Positions 25,907-36,246 of a stretch of 56,311 bases of DNA are shown one piece after another. The number at the start of each line of letters is the position of its first letter. The stretch's first letter is position 1. The notes under the pieces were generated by a model, which worked only from the letters and a program-made list of their open reading frames with translations, had not been told where the DNA came from and did not search any database. This DNA is from Oscillospiraceae bacterium (GTDB lineage: Bacteria; Bacillota; Clostridia; Oscillospirales; Oscillospiraceae), in assembly GCA_017458335.1 (NCBI GenBank), contig JAFTFT010000024.1, positions 1 to 56,311 on the forward strand, given 5' to 3'. Position numbers and translations under genes: made by a program.

Positions 25907-27064
25907 ATGACACGAACCAGACGGAAAGAACCATACGGGAACGGAAGCGGTCGAAGACGCCCTGAGCGGAGGGGAAAAGGGAAGAGCTTGACGGCTGCCC
26001 TGGTGCTTCTTGTGCTGCTGATCCTGCTGGCGGTCATGCTTTTGCTGCGTTATCAGGTGCCGGATCCTGCCGCCGTCCCGCAGACCTCTTCGGTACTTCC
26101 TTCCTCCGGAACCGAAGCCCGGCCGAGTGCGGAAGCCGATACGGGACAGAGCACATCCGCAGCTGCGGCGCCGACAATACCGGAGGCAATGCCCGACGCC
26201 GATACGGCGCAGGATCCCACCAGAGCAGGAGAGCCGTCTCTTCAGCCCGCTGTGAGTCCGCTCCCGTCCGAAAGCGAAGTGATTCAGCCTGTCGGAGAAG
26301 CCGCAGCCGTCCGGGCGGACAAGGCATATGACGAGCACACTTATCAGCTGGTGACCGACATCATCTACACCATGCGAAACCGCGGAGAGGAAGAAGAGCC
26401 TTCCATCCGCGCCCTGCTGACGGAACTGAAAGAGGCGGACCCCGACCTTGGCGCGATGTGGGAAGGAATTGTGGATTACTGGTTCTATGTCTGCCGTGAC
26501 TTTACCGTGAATGCCGGGCGCCTGCCCGACGGCTTACCGCAGGATGAAAGTCTTGGAATCGTGGTTCTGGGGTTCCAGCTCCTGAGCGACGGCGGGATGG
26601 CCCCGGAGCTGATCGGCCGCCTGGAGACCGCCCTGACCTGCGCCGGACAATACCCCGAGGCCAGGCTGATCGTGACGGGCGGCGGAACTGCCTCCGGAAA
26701 CCGCAGTGCAACGGAAGCGGACGTGATGGCGGCGTGGCTGGAGGAGCACGGGATCGAGAAGTCAAAGATCATCGTCGAAAACCGTTCCCTGACCACGGAC
26801 CAGAACGCCTCAAATACCTGCGCCATCCTTGCCGGGCAGTACCCGCAGATCCGCCAGCTTGCGATGGTCTCCAGCGACTATCATGTGGCGCTCGGGAGCA
26901 TGCTGTTTACGGAAGCGGCCCTGCTCTATGCCTATGAGCACGACTGTGACGCACCGTATCGGGTCGTATCGAATGCGGGCTTTGCTACTTCGGGCAATCC
27001 CGTCTACAGCAACCCCAGAATGTTCCCCTCCGATATGTGGATCCTGGCAGACCCGCACTATTAA
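25907..27064 (+). CDS. YdcF/SanA-like (DUF218) protein with membrane anchor
   Basis: 385 residues. A basic N-terminus, one membrane helix (about 28-47), a long Ala/Pro/Ser/Glu-rich linker (about 50-130), then a domain with the DUF218/YdcF pattern: GIVVLGFQLL, RLETALTCAGQYPEARLIVTGGG, ATEADVMAAWLEEHGI, IIVENRSLTTDQNASNTCAI and SSDYHVALGSM. This family is placed in envelope biology (SanA, ElyC) but its activity is unsettled. The linker implies an extracytoplasmic domain. The ribosome binding site is weak, so it may depend on coupling to the SDR gene 19 nt upstream. Confidence 0.8.
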   Translation: MTRTRRKEPYGNGSGRRRPERRGKGKSLTAALVLLVLLILLAVMLLLRYQVPDPAAVPQTSSVLPSSGTEARPSAEADTGQSTSAAAAPTIPEAMPDADTAQDPTRAGEPSLQPAVSPLPSESEVIQPVGEAAAVRADKAYDEHTYQLVTDIIYTMRNRGEEEEPSIRALLTELKEADPDLGAMWEGIVDYWFYVCRDFTVNAGRLPDGLPQDESLGIVVLGFQLLSDGGMAPELIGRLETALTCAGQYPEARLIVTGGGTASGNRSATEADVMAAWLEEHGIEKSKIIVENRSLTTDQNASNTCAILAGQYPQIRQLAMVSSDYHVALGSMLFTEAALLYAYEHDCDAPYRVVSNAGFATSGNPVYSNPRMFPSDMWILADPHY

Positions 27065-27087
27065 GAGAAAACCACACAGATGAAAAC

Positions 27088-27129
27088 CCGGCCGAAGACG
27101 CTGACGGATCGTCAGTTGCCTTCGGCCGG
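27088..27129. terminator. Hairpin between convergent ydcF-like gene and prmA
   Basis: CCGGCCGAAG (27088-27097) pairs with CTTCGGCCGG (27120-27129), with an inner CTGAC/GTCAG stem. It can serve both strands; the plus side continues ATTATTCAT. Confidence 0.65.
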
Positions 27130-27176
27130 ATTATTCATGATATGGATGATCCGATTCTGAACCTGATCCTGCACGG

Positions 27177-28100
27177 TCAGGCAAGCTCTGCCACGAAGCA
27201 GTGCCAGTCCTCTTCATACAGATGCCGGACGATCCGGAAGCCGGCTTTTTCGATGGCGGCCTCCACCTCGGCCTGTCGCCCCTCGATGATGCCGGAAGTG
27301 ATGAAGACGCTGTCATGGCGAAGAAAGGCGGGCACATGGACAGAGAGCGGGATGATCACATCGGAGACGATGTTGGCCAGGACAATGTCATAGCCTGTCC
27401 CGAACGTGCGGCGAAGAGAGGCATCCGCAATCACATCTCCCGCCACGATGCGGATACGGTCCGGCCCGAAGTTGTTCAGCGCTGCGTTCGCCGCCGCTAC
27501 ATCCGGGGCCTTGGGGTCGATGTCGCAGCCGAGACAGCTGTCACAGCCGAGGACCAGCGCCCCGATCCCGAGAATGCCGCTGCCGCAGCCCAAATCCAGA
27601 ACACGCTTCCCGCGACCGGCATAATCCTCCAGTGCCTGGAGACACATCCGCGTCGTGGCATGACTGCCCGTCCCGAAGATCAGGCCCGGATCAAGCCGCA
27701 GCGGCAGCCGTCCGCCGGCGGGGATCTCCTCCCATTCCGGCACGACCACAAGACGCTCGCCCACCTCGATGGGCTTATAGTATTCACGCCAGTTGTTCTC
27801 CCAGTCGCTGTCTTCGACGGTGGACACGGCAACGTCCGGATACCGGGTACGCACCTGCTGCAGAACGGCCTGTCCGTCTGCATCGTCCGTGACATAGAAC
27901 TTCAGGCGGCTGATCCCTGCAAACCGGTCTTCCAGCTCCTGATCCACATAGTCCCAGTACTGATGGTTGTTCTCCAGAAAGTTCCGGAAGTCCTCCTCGT
28001 TTTCCACAACAAAGCCTCCGACGCCGAGTCCTGCCAGCTCGTCACAGCGGGCGTCGATCTCCTCCGAGGGGGTATCCAGAACGCATTCCCAATATCGCAT
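27177..28100 (-). CDS. prmA: Ribosomal protein L11 methyltransferase
   Basis: 307 residues. N-terminal substrate-binding part with VVENEEDFRNFLE and DWENNWREYYKPIEVGERL, then SAM-binding domain with FGTGSHATTRMCLQAL, motif I VLDLGCGSGILGIGA, the acidic CDIDPKA and VLANIVSDVI (NPxY-like NI). It methylates L11. Start MRYWE at 28100 with AAGGAG upstream; the usual dnaJ/grpE neighbours are not here. Confidence 0.93.
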   Translation of the reverse strand: MRYWECVLDTPSEEIDARCDELAGLGVGGFVVENEEDFRNFLENNHQYWDYVDQELEDRFAGISRLKFYVTDDADGQAVLQQVRTRYPDVAVSTVEDSDWENNWREYYKPIEVGERLVVVPEWEEIPAGGRLPLRLDPGLIFGTGSHATTRMCLQALEDYAGRGKRVLDLGCGSGILGIGALVLGCDSCLGCDIDPKAPDVAAANAALNNFGPDRIRIVAGDVIADASLRRTFGTGYDIVLANIVSDVIIPLSVHVPAFLRHDSVFITSGIIEGRQAEVEAAIEKAGFRIVRHLYEEDWHCFVAELA

Positions 28101-28233
28101 GACTGATCTCCTTTTCGTGCTGATTTCAGATTGCCCTGATTCTACATCAAATCCGACGAAAAAACAATTCCTCTGTTGATTTATCAGACGGGGATCACGG
28201 ACGTCTGAGCCGCGGTGAAACAACATAACAGAG

Positions 28234-28267
28234 AAAACCGGGCAGCGTTGATCGACTGCCCGGTTTT
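28234..28267 (-). terminator. Intrinsic terminator of pnp
   Basis: Perfect 12-bp stem AAAACCGGGCAG / CTGCCCGGTTTT with a 10-nt loop. The minus-strand 3' side reads TTTTCTCTGTT. Confidence 0.85.
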
Positions 28268-28300
28268 GCGTACGATATGAAATTCCAAATTCAGAGGGAA

Positions 28301-30421
28301 TCAGTCCTCGCCGCGCTCCTTGAGAGCGGCCTTGCGGGAGATGTTCCAGCGGCCCTTTTCATCGATGCCGATGAACTTGACCCAGGTCTTGTCGCCGACG
28401 TTGAGCACGTCCTCCACTTTTTCGGTGCGCTTGAACTCAAGGTCCTTGATGTGGCACATGGCGTCCTTGCCGGGAACGAGCTCGATGAACGCGCCGAGGT
28501 TGGAGATGACGCGCTTGACTTCGCCGTAGTACAGTGCGCCGACTTCGGGCTCAAAGACGATGTCCTCGATGGTCTTGCGGGCAGCGCGGCAGGCTTCGAT
28601 GTCGGAGGAGGCGATGAAGATGCTTCCGTCGTCGTCGATGTCGATCTTGCAGCCGGTGTCGGCCGTGATCTTCTGGATGACCTTTCCGCCGGAGCCGATG
28701 ACCTCGCGGATCTTGTCCGGGTTGATGTGCATCTGGATCATCTTCGGGGCGGTCTTGGCCAGCTCCTTGCGCGGCTCGGGAATGGCCTTGAGGAGGATGG
28801 CGTCGAGAATCTGGAAGCGGGCTTCCTTGGTGATGGCGAAGGCTTCCTTCACGATCTCATGCTTCAGACCGTCGTTCTTGAGGTCCATCTGGATGGCGGT
28901 GATGCCCTGCTTGGTGCCGGCCACCTTGAAGTCCATCTCGCCGTGGAAGTCTTCCACGCCCTGGATGTCGATGAAGGTGGTGAAGTCGTCGCCGTCCTGG
29001 ATCAGGCCGCAGGAGATACCGGCAACCGGGGCCTTCAGAGGCACGCCGGCATCCATCAGCGCCAGCGTCGTGCCGCAGATGGAGCCCTGAGAGGTCGAAC
29101 CGTTGGAGGAGAGAACTTCAGAGACCACACGGATGGCATAGGGGAAGTCCTGCACATCGGGGATGACGCTCTCCAGTGCCTTCTCCACGAGGGCGCCGTG
29201 GCCGTATTCGCGGCGGTTGGTGCTGCGGCTGGCACGGGCTTCGCCGGTGGAGTAGGAGGGCATGTTGTAGTGATGCATGAAGCGCTTCTCTTCCTCTTCC
29301 CAGATGGTGTCGAGCTTCTGGGACTCGGAGAGCGTGGCGAGGGTCGCGATGGAGAGCACCTGGGTCTGGCCGCGGGTGAAGAGGCCGGAACCGTGCACAC
29401 GGGGGATTACGCCGACTTCGGCGGCGAGAGGACGGATCTCGTTCATGGCGCGGCCGTCGACACGCTTGCCGGCGAGCAGCCATTTCTTGACGACCTTCTT
29501 CTGCAGCTTGTAGAGGATCTCATCCATGTACTGCATGAGCTCGGGATGCTCTTCGCCGTACTTTTCCTCAACCATGGTGACCCACTCGTTGACGCGGGCT
29601 TCCCGGACGTTCTTGTCGTCGGTGTCCATGCAATGCTCCATGGACTCAAACTCATTGGCAACCAACTTCTCGAAGAGCTCTTCGTCGAAGGCGGCGTGCT
29701 CATAGCTGAACTTGGGCTTGCCGATCTCGCTGACCATCCGGTCGATGAGGTCGAGAACCGGCTGCAGATGCTCGTGCGCCTGGACGATGCCTTCGTACAT
29801 GACGTCGTCGGGAACCTGGTCGGCCTCGGACTCGATCATGACGATCTTCTTATGGGTGGCGGCGATGGTGGTGGTCATGCGGTTGCGCTTGCGCTCTTCC
29901 TGCGTCGGGTTGAAGAGATACTTCTCACCGTCCCAGCCGAGGACGATGCCGGCGATGGGCCCGTTGAAGGGAACGTCGGAGATGCTCACGGCGGCGGAGG
30001 CGCCGATCATGGCGGTGATCTCCGGGGAGCAGTCGCGATCGACGGACAGAACCTCGCAGGCGATGACGACGTCGTTGCGCAGGTCGGAGGGGAAGAGGGG
30101 ACGCATCGGGCGGTCGATCAGACGGGAGGCGAGAACCGCCTGCAGGCTGGGTTTGCCCTCACGGCGCATGAAGCTGCCGGGGATGCGGCCGACGGCGTAG
30201 AGCTTCTCGTTGAAGTCCACGGCGAGAGGGAAGTAGTCGATGCCGTCCTTGGGACGGGCGGAGGCGGTGCAGGTGACGAGCACGGTGGTCTCGCCGTAGG
30301 TGACGAGGACAGCCGCGTTGCAGAGCTCGGCCATCTTTCCGACTTCCATCGTGAGGGGGCGGCCTTCATAGGTCATTTCAAACTTGCGGTAATTCGGGAA
30401 CTGTTTCTTGGTGATGATCAT
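28301..30421 (-). CDS. pnp: Polyribonucleotide nucleotidyltransferase (PNPase)
   Basis: 706-residue 3'-5' phosphorolytic exoribonuclease, central to RNA decay. Two RNase PH domains (about 10-140 and 325-460) flank an all-alpha linker. The second carries [13 protein letters not shown] and [13 protein letters not shown] (about 555-615, [16 protein letters not shown]) and S1 (about 620-690, [26 protein letters not shown]) follow. Normal length, no missing domain. It lies 160 nt downstream of rpsO in the classical rpsO-pnp order. Confidence 0.98.
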   Translation of the reverse strand: MIITKKQFPNYRKFEMTYEGRPLTMEVGKMAELCNAAVLVTYGETTVLVTCTASARPKDGIDYFPLAVDFNEKLYAVGRIPGSFMRREGKPSLQAVLASRLIDRPMRPLFPSDLRNDVVIACEVLSVDRDCSPEITAMIGASAAVSISDVPFNGPIAGIVLGWDGEKYLFNPTQEERKRNRMTTTIAATHKKIVMIESEADQVPDDVMYEGIVQAHEHLQPVLDLIDRMVSEIGKPKFSYEHAAFDEELFEKLVANEFESMEHCMDTDDKNVREARVNEWVTMVEEKYGEEHPELMQYMDEILYKLQKKVVKKWLLAGKRVDGRAMNEIRPLAAEVGVIPRVHGSGLFTRGQTQVLSIATLATLSESQKLDTIWEEEEKRFMHHYNMPSYSTGEARASRSTNRREYGHGALVEKALESVIPDVQDFPYAIRVVSEVLSSNGSTSQGSICGTTLALMDAGVPLKAPVAGISCGLIQDGDDFTTFIDIQGVEDFHGEMDFKVAGTKQGITAIQMDLKNDGLKHEIVKEAFAITKEARFQILDAILLKAIPEPRKELAKTAPKMIQMHINPDKIREVIGSGGKVIQKITADTGCKIDIDDDGSIFIASSDIEACRAARKTIEDIVFEPEVGALYYGEVKRVISNLGAFIELVPGKDAMCHIKDLEFKRTEKVEDVLNVGDKTWVKFIGIDEKGRWNISRKAALKERGED

Positions 30422-30501
30422 GCGCTTAAACTCCTTCTAATCTGTGCGTTCATTCAGATTGCTCAATATATTTTTACTATACAGGGTTTTCATTGATAAA
30501 A

Positions 30502-30533
30502 AATGGAGGGACCTATTCACTTGTCCCTCCATT
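30502..30533 (-). terminator. Terminator/attenuator between rpsO and pnp
   Basis: Perfect 11-bp stem AATGGAGGGAC / GTCCCTCCATT. On the minus strand it is followed by TTTTTTATC. It ends rpsO transcripts; pnp then depends on read-through or on a second promoter. Confidence 0.88.
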
Positions 30534-30580
30534 AAACCTTCATATCCTTCAGAATGCTGTGGAAACGAAGCCGGAACCGA

Positions 30581-30847
30581 TCACTTGCGGATGTTCAGCT
30601 TCGCAATGATGGCACGGTAGCGCTCAATGTCCTTCTTGGCCAGGTAGTCGAGCAGGCGGCGGCGCTTACCGACCATCTTGTACATGCCAAGCCTTGAGTG
30701 GTCGTCATTGGGATGACGCTTCAGGTGCTCGGTGAGCTCGCGGATACGCTCGGAAAGAATGGCGATCTGGACTTCGGGAGAACCGGTATCGTTCTCGTGG
30801 GTGGCGTTCTGGCCGATGACTTCGGTCTTTTTCTCTTTGGTGATCAT
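30581..30847 (-). CDS. rpsO: 30S ribosomal protein S15
   Basis: 88-residue S15, exact family length, with the hallmark [30 protein letters not shown] and KRRRLLDYL. It binds 16S rRNA helices 20-22 early in 30S assembly. A strong promoter lies 109 nt upstream, leaving a roughly 100-nt leader that could hold an S15 autoregulatory structure. Confidence 0.98.
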   Translation of the reverse strand: MITKEKKTEVIGQNATHENDTGSPEVQIAILSERIRELTEHLKRHPNDDHSRLGMYKMVGKRRRLLDYLAKKDIERYRAIIAKLNIRK

Positions 30848-30948
30848 GGTGTTGTTTCCTTTCTTGTTAATTCTGTCCTGCGACGCGGCAACGGGCGGAA
30901 AGGCTACCGCAGCGGCGGCATGACCCCGTAGCTGAGTACGCGGACGAC
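30848..30948 (-). promoter_or_regulatory. rpsO leader, candidate S15 autoregulatory RNA
   Basis: About 100 nt of transcribed leader, GC-rich, with complementary segments (for example GCCGCCGCTGCGG and CCGCCCGTTGCCGC tracts). S15 leaders regulate translation in several bacteria with unrelated structures; that this one does is inference from position and length. Confidence 0.35.
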
Positions 30949-30955
30949 GCGAGTT

Positions 30956-30984
30956 ATATTACCATCTGACACCGCGCCTGTCAA
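30956..30984 (-). promoter_or_regulatory. Sigma-A promoter of rpsO
   Basis: Minus strand TTGACA (30979-30984), 17-nt spacer, TAATAT (30956-30961). Confidence 0.85.
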
Positions 30985-31120
30985 GAGAAATGTTTCCGTT
31001 TTGTCCTTGAAAATGCACGCTTCCATGCCGATGCTTCCCACCCGGACGGTATCGGCCCGAATGAGATCCGCCGGGAGAGTTTTTTGTTGTGATTTTATAC
31101 GAAAAATAGCGGCTTTCCTA

Positions 31121-31149
31121 TTGCAATTTGACCAAAGGAATGTTAAAAT
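31121..31149 (+). promoter_or_regulatory. Sigma-A promoter of typA
   Basis: TTGCAA (31121-31126), 17-nt spacer, TAAAAT (31144-31149), about 35 nt before the start codon. Confidence 0.7.
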
Positions 31150-31182
31150 CCCTTTTCGTATGTAAAAAAGGAGAGGATTCCA

Positions 31183-33003
31183 ATGGACAAGCTTAGAAAC
31201 GTCGCCATCATTGCCCACGTTGACCACGGCAAGACCACGCTCGTGGATGAAATGCTGAAGCAGTCGGGCGTCTATCGTGAGAATCAGGAAGTCGTAGAAC
31301 GCGTGATGGACTCCAACGACCTGGAGCGTGAACGCGGCATCACCATCCTTGCCAAGAACACCGCGGTCTTTTACGGGGATACCAAGATCAACATCGTCGA
31401 TACCCCGGGCCATGCGGACTTCGGCGGCGAGGTGGAACGTATTTTGAAGATGGTCAACGGCGTCATTCTGTTGGTGGACGCCGCGGAAGGCCCGATGCCC
31501 CAGACCCGTTTTGTCCTGAGCCGTGCGCTGGAGCTCGGCCACCGCGTGATCGTCGTCGTCAACAAGATCGACCGTCCGGATCAGCGGATTCACGAGGTCG
31601 TGGACGAGGTTCTGGAACTGCTGATGGATCTGGACGCCACGGACGAACAGCTGGATTCCCCGATGCTGTTCTGCTCCGGCCGCAACGGCACCGCAAGCTA
31701 TTCTCCCGAAGTCGAGGGGACGGATCTGAAGCCTCTGTTTGAAACCATTCTGGAGTATATCCCCGCGCCGGAGATGAATCTGGACGCACCGTTCCAGATG
31801 CTGGTCAGCAGTCTGGATTATAATGAATATGTGGGCCGTATTGCGATCGGCCGGATTGAACGCGGCGTTATCCGCCAGAACCAGGAGATCGAGGTCTGCA
31901 ACTTCCACCATCCGGATGAGCCGACGCTCAAGGCCAAAGCCGTTTCCCTCTATGAATTCGACGGCCTCAACCGCGTGCCCGTGACCGAAGCCGGCGCCGG
32001 CAATATCATCGCCATGAGCGGTATCCCCGAGATTACCATCGGCGACACGGTCTGTGCGAGAGGCGCGGCCGAGCCGCTGCCCTTTGTCAAGATCAGTGCC
32101 CCGACGCTGGAGATGACCTTCTCCGTCAATGACAGCCCCTTCGCCGGACGGGAAGGAAAGTTCGTCACCTCCCGCCAGATCCGCGACCGCCTGATGCGCG
32201 AGACGCTGAAGGATGTGTCCCTGCGCGTCACCGATGTGGAGAACAGCACGGACAGCTTCAATGTCGCCGGCCGCGGCGAGATGAGCCTCTCCATCCTGAT
32301 CGAAACCATGCGCCGTGAAGGCTACGAGTTCCAGGTATCGCCCCCGCGCGTGCTGTACCAGGAGATCGACGGCAAGCTCTGCGAGCCGGTCGAGCGCGTC
32401 GTGGTGGACGTGCCGCAGGACTATATGGGCTCGGTCATGGAGAAGCTTGGCCAGCGCAAGGGCGAGTTCCTTGAAATGACCCCGGTGGGCACCCGCATGA
32501 AGATGGAATTTCTGGTTCCGTCCCGCGGCCTGTTCGGCTACCGGAACGAGTTCCTCACCGACACCAAGGGCGAAGGAATCCTCGCTTCCGTGTTTGAGAA
32601 GTATGAACCCTACAAGGGCGACATCGCCCGCCGCAGCACCGGCTCCCTGATCGCCTTCGAGACCGGCGAAGCGGTGGCCTACGGCATCTGGAACGCCCAG
32701 GAGCGCGGCGCCATGTTCATCACCCCGGGTACCAAAGTCTACGGCGGCATGGTGGTCGGCGTCTGCCCGAAGGCCGAGGACGTTCCCGTGAACGTCTGCC
32801 GCACCAAGCACCTGACCAACACCCGGGCCTCCGGCTCGGATGAGGCGCTCCGCCTGATCCCCCCCCGTACGCTCAGTCTGGAACAGTGCCTGGAATTCCT
32901 GGCGGACGACGAGCTTCTCGAAGTCACACCGAAGAATCTCCGCCTGCGCAAGAGCATTCTGGATCACAGCCTGCGCATGAAGACACTCATGAGAAACCGC
33001 TGA
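31183..33003 (+). CDS. typA: Ribosome-associated GTPase TypA/BipA
   Basis: 606-residue translational GTPase that acts in 50S assembly and stress or cold adaptation. GTPase domain (about 1-200) with AHVDHGKTT (G1), RERGITI (G2 region), [14 protein letters not shown] (G3) and NKID (G4), then EF-G-like domains and the BipA-specific C-terminal domain ([19 protein letters not shown]...). Full length. Monocistronic with its own promoter; it precedes the opp operon by 214 nt. Confidence 0.97.
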   Translation: MDKLRNVAIIAHVDHGKTTLVDEMLKQSGVYRENQEVVERVMDSNDLERERGITILAKNTAVFYGDTKINIVDTPGHADFGGEVERILKMVNGVILLVDAAEGPMPQTRFVLSRALELGHRVIVVVNKIDRPDQRIHEVVDEVLELLMDLDATDEQLDSPMLFCSGRNGTASYSPEVEGTDLKPLFETILEYIPAPEMNLDAPFQMLVSSLDYNEYVGRIAIGRIERGVIRQNQEIEVCNFHHPDEPTLKAKAVSLYEFDGLNRVPVTEAGAGNIIAMSGIPEITIGDTVCARGAAEPLPFVKISAPTLEMTFSVNDSPFAGREGKFVTSRQIRDRLMRETLKDVSLRVTDVENSTDSFNVAGRGEMSLSILIETMRREGYEFQVSPPRVLYQEIDGKLCEPVERVVVDVPQDYMGSVMEKLGQRKGEFLEMTPVGTRMKMEFLVPSRGLFGYRNEFLTDTKGEGILASVFEKYEPYKGDIARRSTGSLIAFETGEAVAYGIWNAQERGAMFITPGTKVYGGMVVGVCPKAEDVPVNVCRTKHLTNTRASGSDEALRLIPPRTLSLEQCLEFLADDELLEVTPKNLRLRKSILDHSLRMKTLMRNR

Positions 33004-33095
33004 ACCTGAACGCTATACACAATACACAAAACATCCGGCCTGTGGCGCGTGAAAACCGCCATGGGCCACAAAATATTATTGCCGCGTCAAATGAT

Positions 33096-33124
33096 TTGCT
33101 TTTTTTGCTTTATTTCAGTATAAT
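33096..33124 (+). promoter_or_regulatory. Sigma-A promoter of the opp operon
   Basis: TTGCTT (33096-33101), 17-nt spacer, TATAAT (33119-33124), in an AT-rich stretch about 90 nt before oppB. Confidence 0.75.
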
Positions 33125-33216
33125 AGCAAATTAATAAAGCGGTGCTGAAGCAAAGAATGCTGAGGCGGAAGCTTCCCGTATCATATTAAAGAAAGAAGAG
33201 GTAAGGCGATTCCGGA

Positions 33217-34146
33217 ATGAATGTCAAGACACTGAAGTATATCCTCAAGCGCATTCTCCTCGCCATCGTAACTGTCTGGGTTGTCATCACGGTGACGTTC
33301 TTCGTGATGCACGCGGTCCCCGGAGGCCCGTTCATGGGAGAGAAGGCGATCTCCGCCGCGGCCCAGGCTGCCCTGGAGGCCAAATACGGTCTCGATAAGC
33401 CCCTGATGCAGCAGTATTTCACCTATCTGAAGGATGTTGTCACCAGGTTTGACTTCGGCCCGTCCCTGAAGCAGCGCGGCCGCATGGTCATCGACATCAT
33501 TGCCGACGGTATGAAGACCTCTGCCAGACTCGGCGTGGTGGCCGCATGTCTCGCCGCCCTGATCGGCATCCCTCTGGGGGCTGTCGCCGCCCTGCGGCGG
33601 AACCGGCTGATCGACAAGATCATCATGGTGCTGACCACGGCCTTCGTTTCCATGCCGTCATTTATTATGGGGTCACTGCTGCTGGTTATTTTTGCGATCC
33701 GGCTGCGTGTGCTGCCAGCCAACGGCTCGACGGCCGAAGGCCTGATCCTTCCGATCATCACCCTGGCGCTGTATCCGATGGCCTATATCACGCGTCTGAC
33801 ACGTTCGTCCATGCTTGATGTTCTGGGCCAGGACTATATCCGTACCGCAAAAGCGAAGGGCGTCTCCAGTGCGAAGATCATCTTCGGCCACGCGCTGAAG
33901 AACTCCCTGATCCCGGTGATTACCTACTTCGGTCCGATGCTGGCCTATATCGTGACCGGCTCTCTGGTGGTGGAGCAGATCTTTGCCGTACCGGGTATCG
34001 GCCGTGCCTTTGTCAGCAGCATCACCAACCGCGACTATCCGATGGTCATGGGCACGACGATCGTCCTTGCGGTTCTGATCGTCGTGATGAATCTGGTGAG
34101 TGACATTCTCTACAAGGTTGTCGACCCCAGAATCAATCTGGAATAA
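33217..34146 (+). CDS. oppB: Oligopeptide ABC transporter permease OppB
   Basis: 309-residue inner-membrane permease of the DppB/OppB family: six membrane segments starting YILKRILLAIVTVWVVITVTFF, HAVPGGPF, and the EAA loop DYIRTAKAKGVSSAKIIFGHALKN that docks on the ATPase. First of oppBCDFA; 12 nt before oppC. Peptides are the likely cargo, but nickel or other solutes use the same family. Confidence 0.92.
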   Translation: MNVKTLKYILKRILLAIVTVWVVITVTFFVMHAVPGGPFMGEKAISAAAQAALEAKYGLDKPLMQQYFTYLKDVVTRFDFGPSLKQRGRMVIDIIADGMKTSARLGVVAACLAALIGIPLGAVAALRRNRLIDKIIMVLTTAFVSMPSFIMGSLLLVIFAIRLRVLPANGSTAEGLILPIITLALYPMAYITRLTRSSMLDVLGQDYIRTAKAKGVSSAKIIFGHALKNSLIPVITYFGPMLAYIVTGSLVVEQIFAVPGIGRAFVSSITNRDYPMVMGTTIVLAVLIVVMNLVSDILYKVVDPRINLE

Positions 34147-34158
34147 GGAGGAGCGGAC

Positions 34159-35214
34159 ATGTCAAACAAACTTAGCATGCATGTGAACGTGGACGATTTC
34201 CTCCCCGCAACCGAGGAAGAAAAGCGCTACATGGTTCAGATGCGGCCTTCCTCCACCTTCTTTAAGGACGGCATGAAGCGCCTGCTGCGAAACCGCGTCG
34301 CGACCGTATCTCTGATCATCATCATTATCATCACGCTCTCCTCCATCTTTATCCCCATGTTCTGGCCTTATTCCTACGACAAGATGCTGGGGGTGAACCC
34401 GGGCAAACCCGTGGACTCTTCCTATAATAATCTGGCGCCCTTTACCTATGGGAAGACGGAGCTGAAGCAGATCGAAGCAGGGGAGCAGGTTTTCCCTCAT
34501 GTCTTCGGCACCGATTCCGCCGGGCGTGATTACTTTATTCGTGTGGTCTACGGTACGCGCATCTCTCTGGCGGTGGGCTTCTTCGCCAGTATCATAGTCC
34601 TGCTCATCGGCATGACCGTGGGCTCCATCGCGGGCTACTGCGGCGGAAAGGTCGACCTGATCATCATGCGCATCGTGGACATCATCTACTCGCTTCCGGA
34701 CATGCTGATGGTCATCCTTCTGGCCAGCGTCCTGAAGCAGACCCTGGGACCGGCTCTGGCGGGAACCGCGCTGGAGAAGATCGGCAGCAACATCATCAGC
34801 CTTTTCATCGTTTTCGGCGTCCTGTACTGGGTGTCCATGTCCCGCCTGATCCGCGGCCAGATTCTCTCCCTGCGTGAGCAGGAATACGTCCTGGCCTCTC
34901 AGGCGGCAGGAGCGAAGGGCAGCTGGATCATCCGCAAGCACCTGCTCCCGAACTGCATCTCGGTGGTCATCATCTCCACCGCCCTGCAGATCCCGAACGC
35001 CATCTTCACGGAGAGCTACCTCTCCTTCCTCGGACTCGGCGTGAACGCGCCCATGCCTTCTCTGGGCTCCCTGGCCTCCGATGCCCTGAACGGTCTGTCG
35101 TCCTATCCCTTCCGGCTGGTGATTCCGGCTCTGGTCATCTCGCTGATCGTCCTCTCGCTGAACCTCTTCGGCGACGGACTGCGCGACGCGTTTGACCCGA
35201 AGTTGAGAACCTGA
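34159..35214 (+). CDS. oppC: Oligopeptide ABC transporter permease OppC
   Basis: 351-residue OppC/DppC permease. N-terminal cytoplasmic extension, OppC_N-type first membrane helix (VATVSLIIIIIITLSSIFIPMF), long extracytoplasmic loop, HVFGTDSAGRDYF, and the EAA loop EYVLASQAAGAKGSWIIRKHLLPN. Pairs with OppB to form the channel. Confidence 0.92.
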   Translation: MSNKLSMHVNVDDFLPATEEEKRYMVQMRPSSTFFKDGMKRLLRNRVATVSLIIIIIITLSSIFIPMFWPYSYDKMLGVNPGKPVDSSYNNLAPFTYGKTELKQIEAGEQVFPHVFGTDSAGRDYFIRVVYGTRISLAVGFFASIIVLLIGMTVGSIAGYCGGKVDLIIMRIVDIIYSLPDMLMVILLASVLKQTLGPALAGTALEKIGSNIISLFIVFGVLYWVSMSRLIRGQILSLREQEYVLASQAAGAKGSWIIRKHLLPNCISVVIISTALQIPNAIFTESYLSFLGLGVNAPMPSLGSLASDALNGLSSYPFRLVIPALVISLIVLSLNLFGDGLRDAFDPKLRT

Positions 35215-35229
35215 GAGGAGGCGTGAGAT

Positions 35230-36246
35230 ATGGCCCTTTTGGAAGTAAACAACCTGCATACCTCGTTCTTCACCCCCGCGGGTGAGGTCCGTGCGGTCAA
35301 CGGCGTATCCTTCAGCCTTGAACGCGGCAAGGTCCTCGGCATCGTGGGCGAATCCGGTTCCGGCAAGTCCGTCACGGCCTATTCCATTATGCAGATTCTC
35401 GCCTCCACCGGCAGGATCGTCGACGGCTCCATCAAGCTGGACGGTCAGGAGCTGGTAAACGCCGGCGAGAAGGTCATGAAGACCGTCCGCGGCAACCGGG
35501 TCTCCATCATTTTCCAGGACCCCATGACCTCTCTGAACCCGACTTACACCATCGGCCACCAGCTGGTGGAGGCCATCATCCTGCACACCAGCCGGAACGC
35601 AAAACAGGCCTGGGACCGCGCGGTGGAGATGCTCCGCCTCGTGAACATCAACGAGCCGGAAAAGCGCATGACGCAGTATCCCTATGAGTTCTCCGGCGGC
35701 ATGCGCCAGCGCATCATGATCGCCATGGCGCTGGCCTGTGAGCCGGACATCCTGATTGCCGACGAGCCGACCACCGCGCTGGACGTGACCATTCAGGCCC
35801 AGATCCTCGACCTGATGAAGGATCTTCAGAAAGAACTCGGCATGGCCATCATCATGATCACCCACGACCTGGGTGTTGTGGCGCAGCTCTGTGATGAGGT
35901 TATCGTCATGTACGCCGGTTCCATCTGTGAGCAGGGGACCGCGGACGAGATCTTCTACAATCCGAAGCATGAGTATACCAAAGGCCTGATGCGCAGCATT
36001 CCGACCGCGGATACCGCCGGAACGAAGCTGAAGCCCATTTCCGGTACGCCTATCGACCTGCTGAACATGCCGGAGGGCTGCCCTTTTGCGCCGCGCTGCG
36101 ACAACGCCATGAAGATCTGCCTGCGCGAGCGCTGTGAGCGGATGCGGATCAACGAAGATCATATGGCGGCCTGCTGGATGAACGTGAAGGAACAGGCCGG
36201 CTCCGCACCGGCTGGGGATACGACGGAAGGCGGTGACAGAGCATGA
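35230..36246 (+). CDS. oppD: Oligopeptide ABC transporter ATPase OppD
   Basis: 338 residues. Walker [10 protein letters not shown]-loop [10 protein letters not shown], signature [15 protein letters not shown], Walker [13 protein letters not shown] with catalytic Glu, and a C-terminal oligo_HPY region with the Fe-S-type [15 protein letters not shown]...C cysteine cluster. Overlaps oppF by 4 nt. Confidence 0.95.
   Translation: MALLEVNNLHTSFFTPAGEVRAVNGVSFSLERGKVLGIVGESGSGKSVTAYSIMQILASTGRIVDGSIKLDGQELVNAGEKVMKTVRGNRVSIIFQDPMTSLNPTYTIGHQLVEAIILHTSRNAKQAWDRAVEMLRLVNINEPEKRMTQYPYEFSGGMRQRIMIAMALACEPDILIADEPTTALDVTIQAQILDLMKDLQKELGMAIIMITHDLGVVAQLCDEVIVMYAGSICEQGTADEIFYNPKHEYTKGLMRSIPTADTAGTKLKPISGTPIDLLNMPEGCPFAPRCDNAMKICLRERCERMRINEDHMAACWMNVKEQAGSAPAGDTTEGGDRA

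Noticed and set aside
28277-30496. 739-codon open frame on the plus strand opposite pnp
   Set aside because: It mirrors the codon bias of pnp, has no ribosome site or family motifs, and pnp is unmistakable.
30904-32967. 687-codon open frame opposite typA
   Set aside because: It is the complementary shadow of a GC-rich gene; TypA motifs are intact on the plus strand.
33030-33070. Terminator after typA
   Set aside because: A TGTGGC/GCCACA pairing exists, but with a large internal loop and no T-run.
34162-36162. 666-codon open frame opposite oppC-oppD
   Set aside because: It spans two real genes and their ribosome sites, with His/Asp-rich composition typical of antisense frames.
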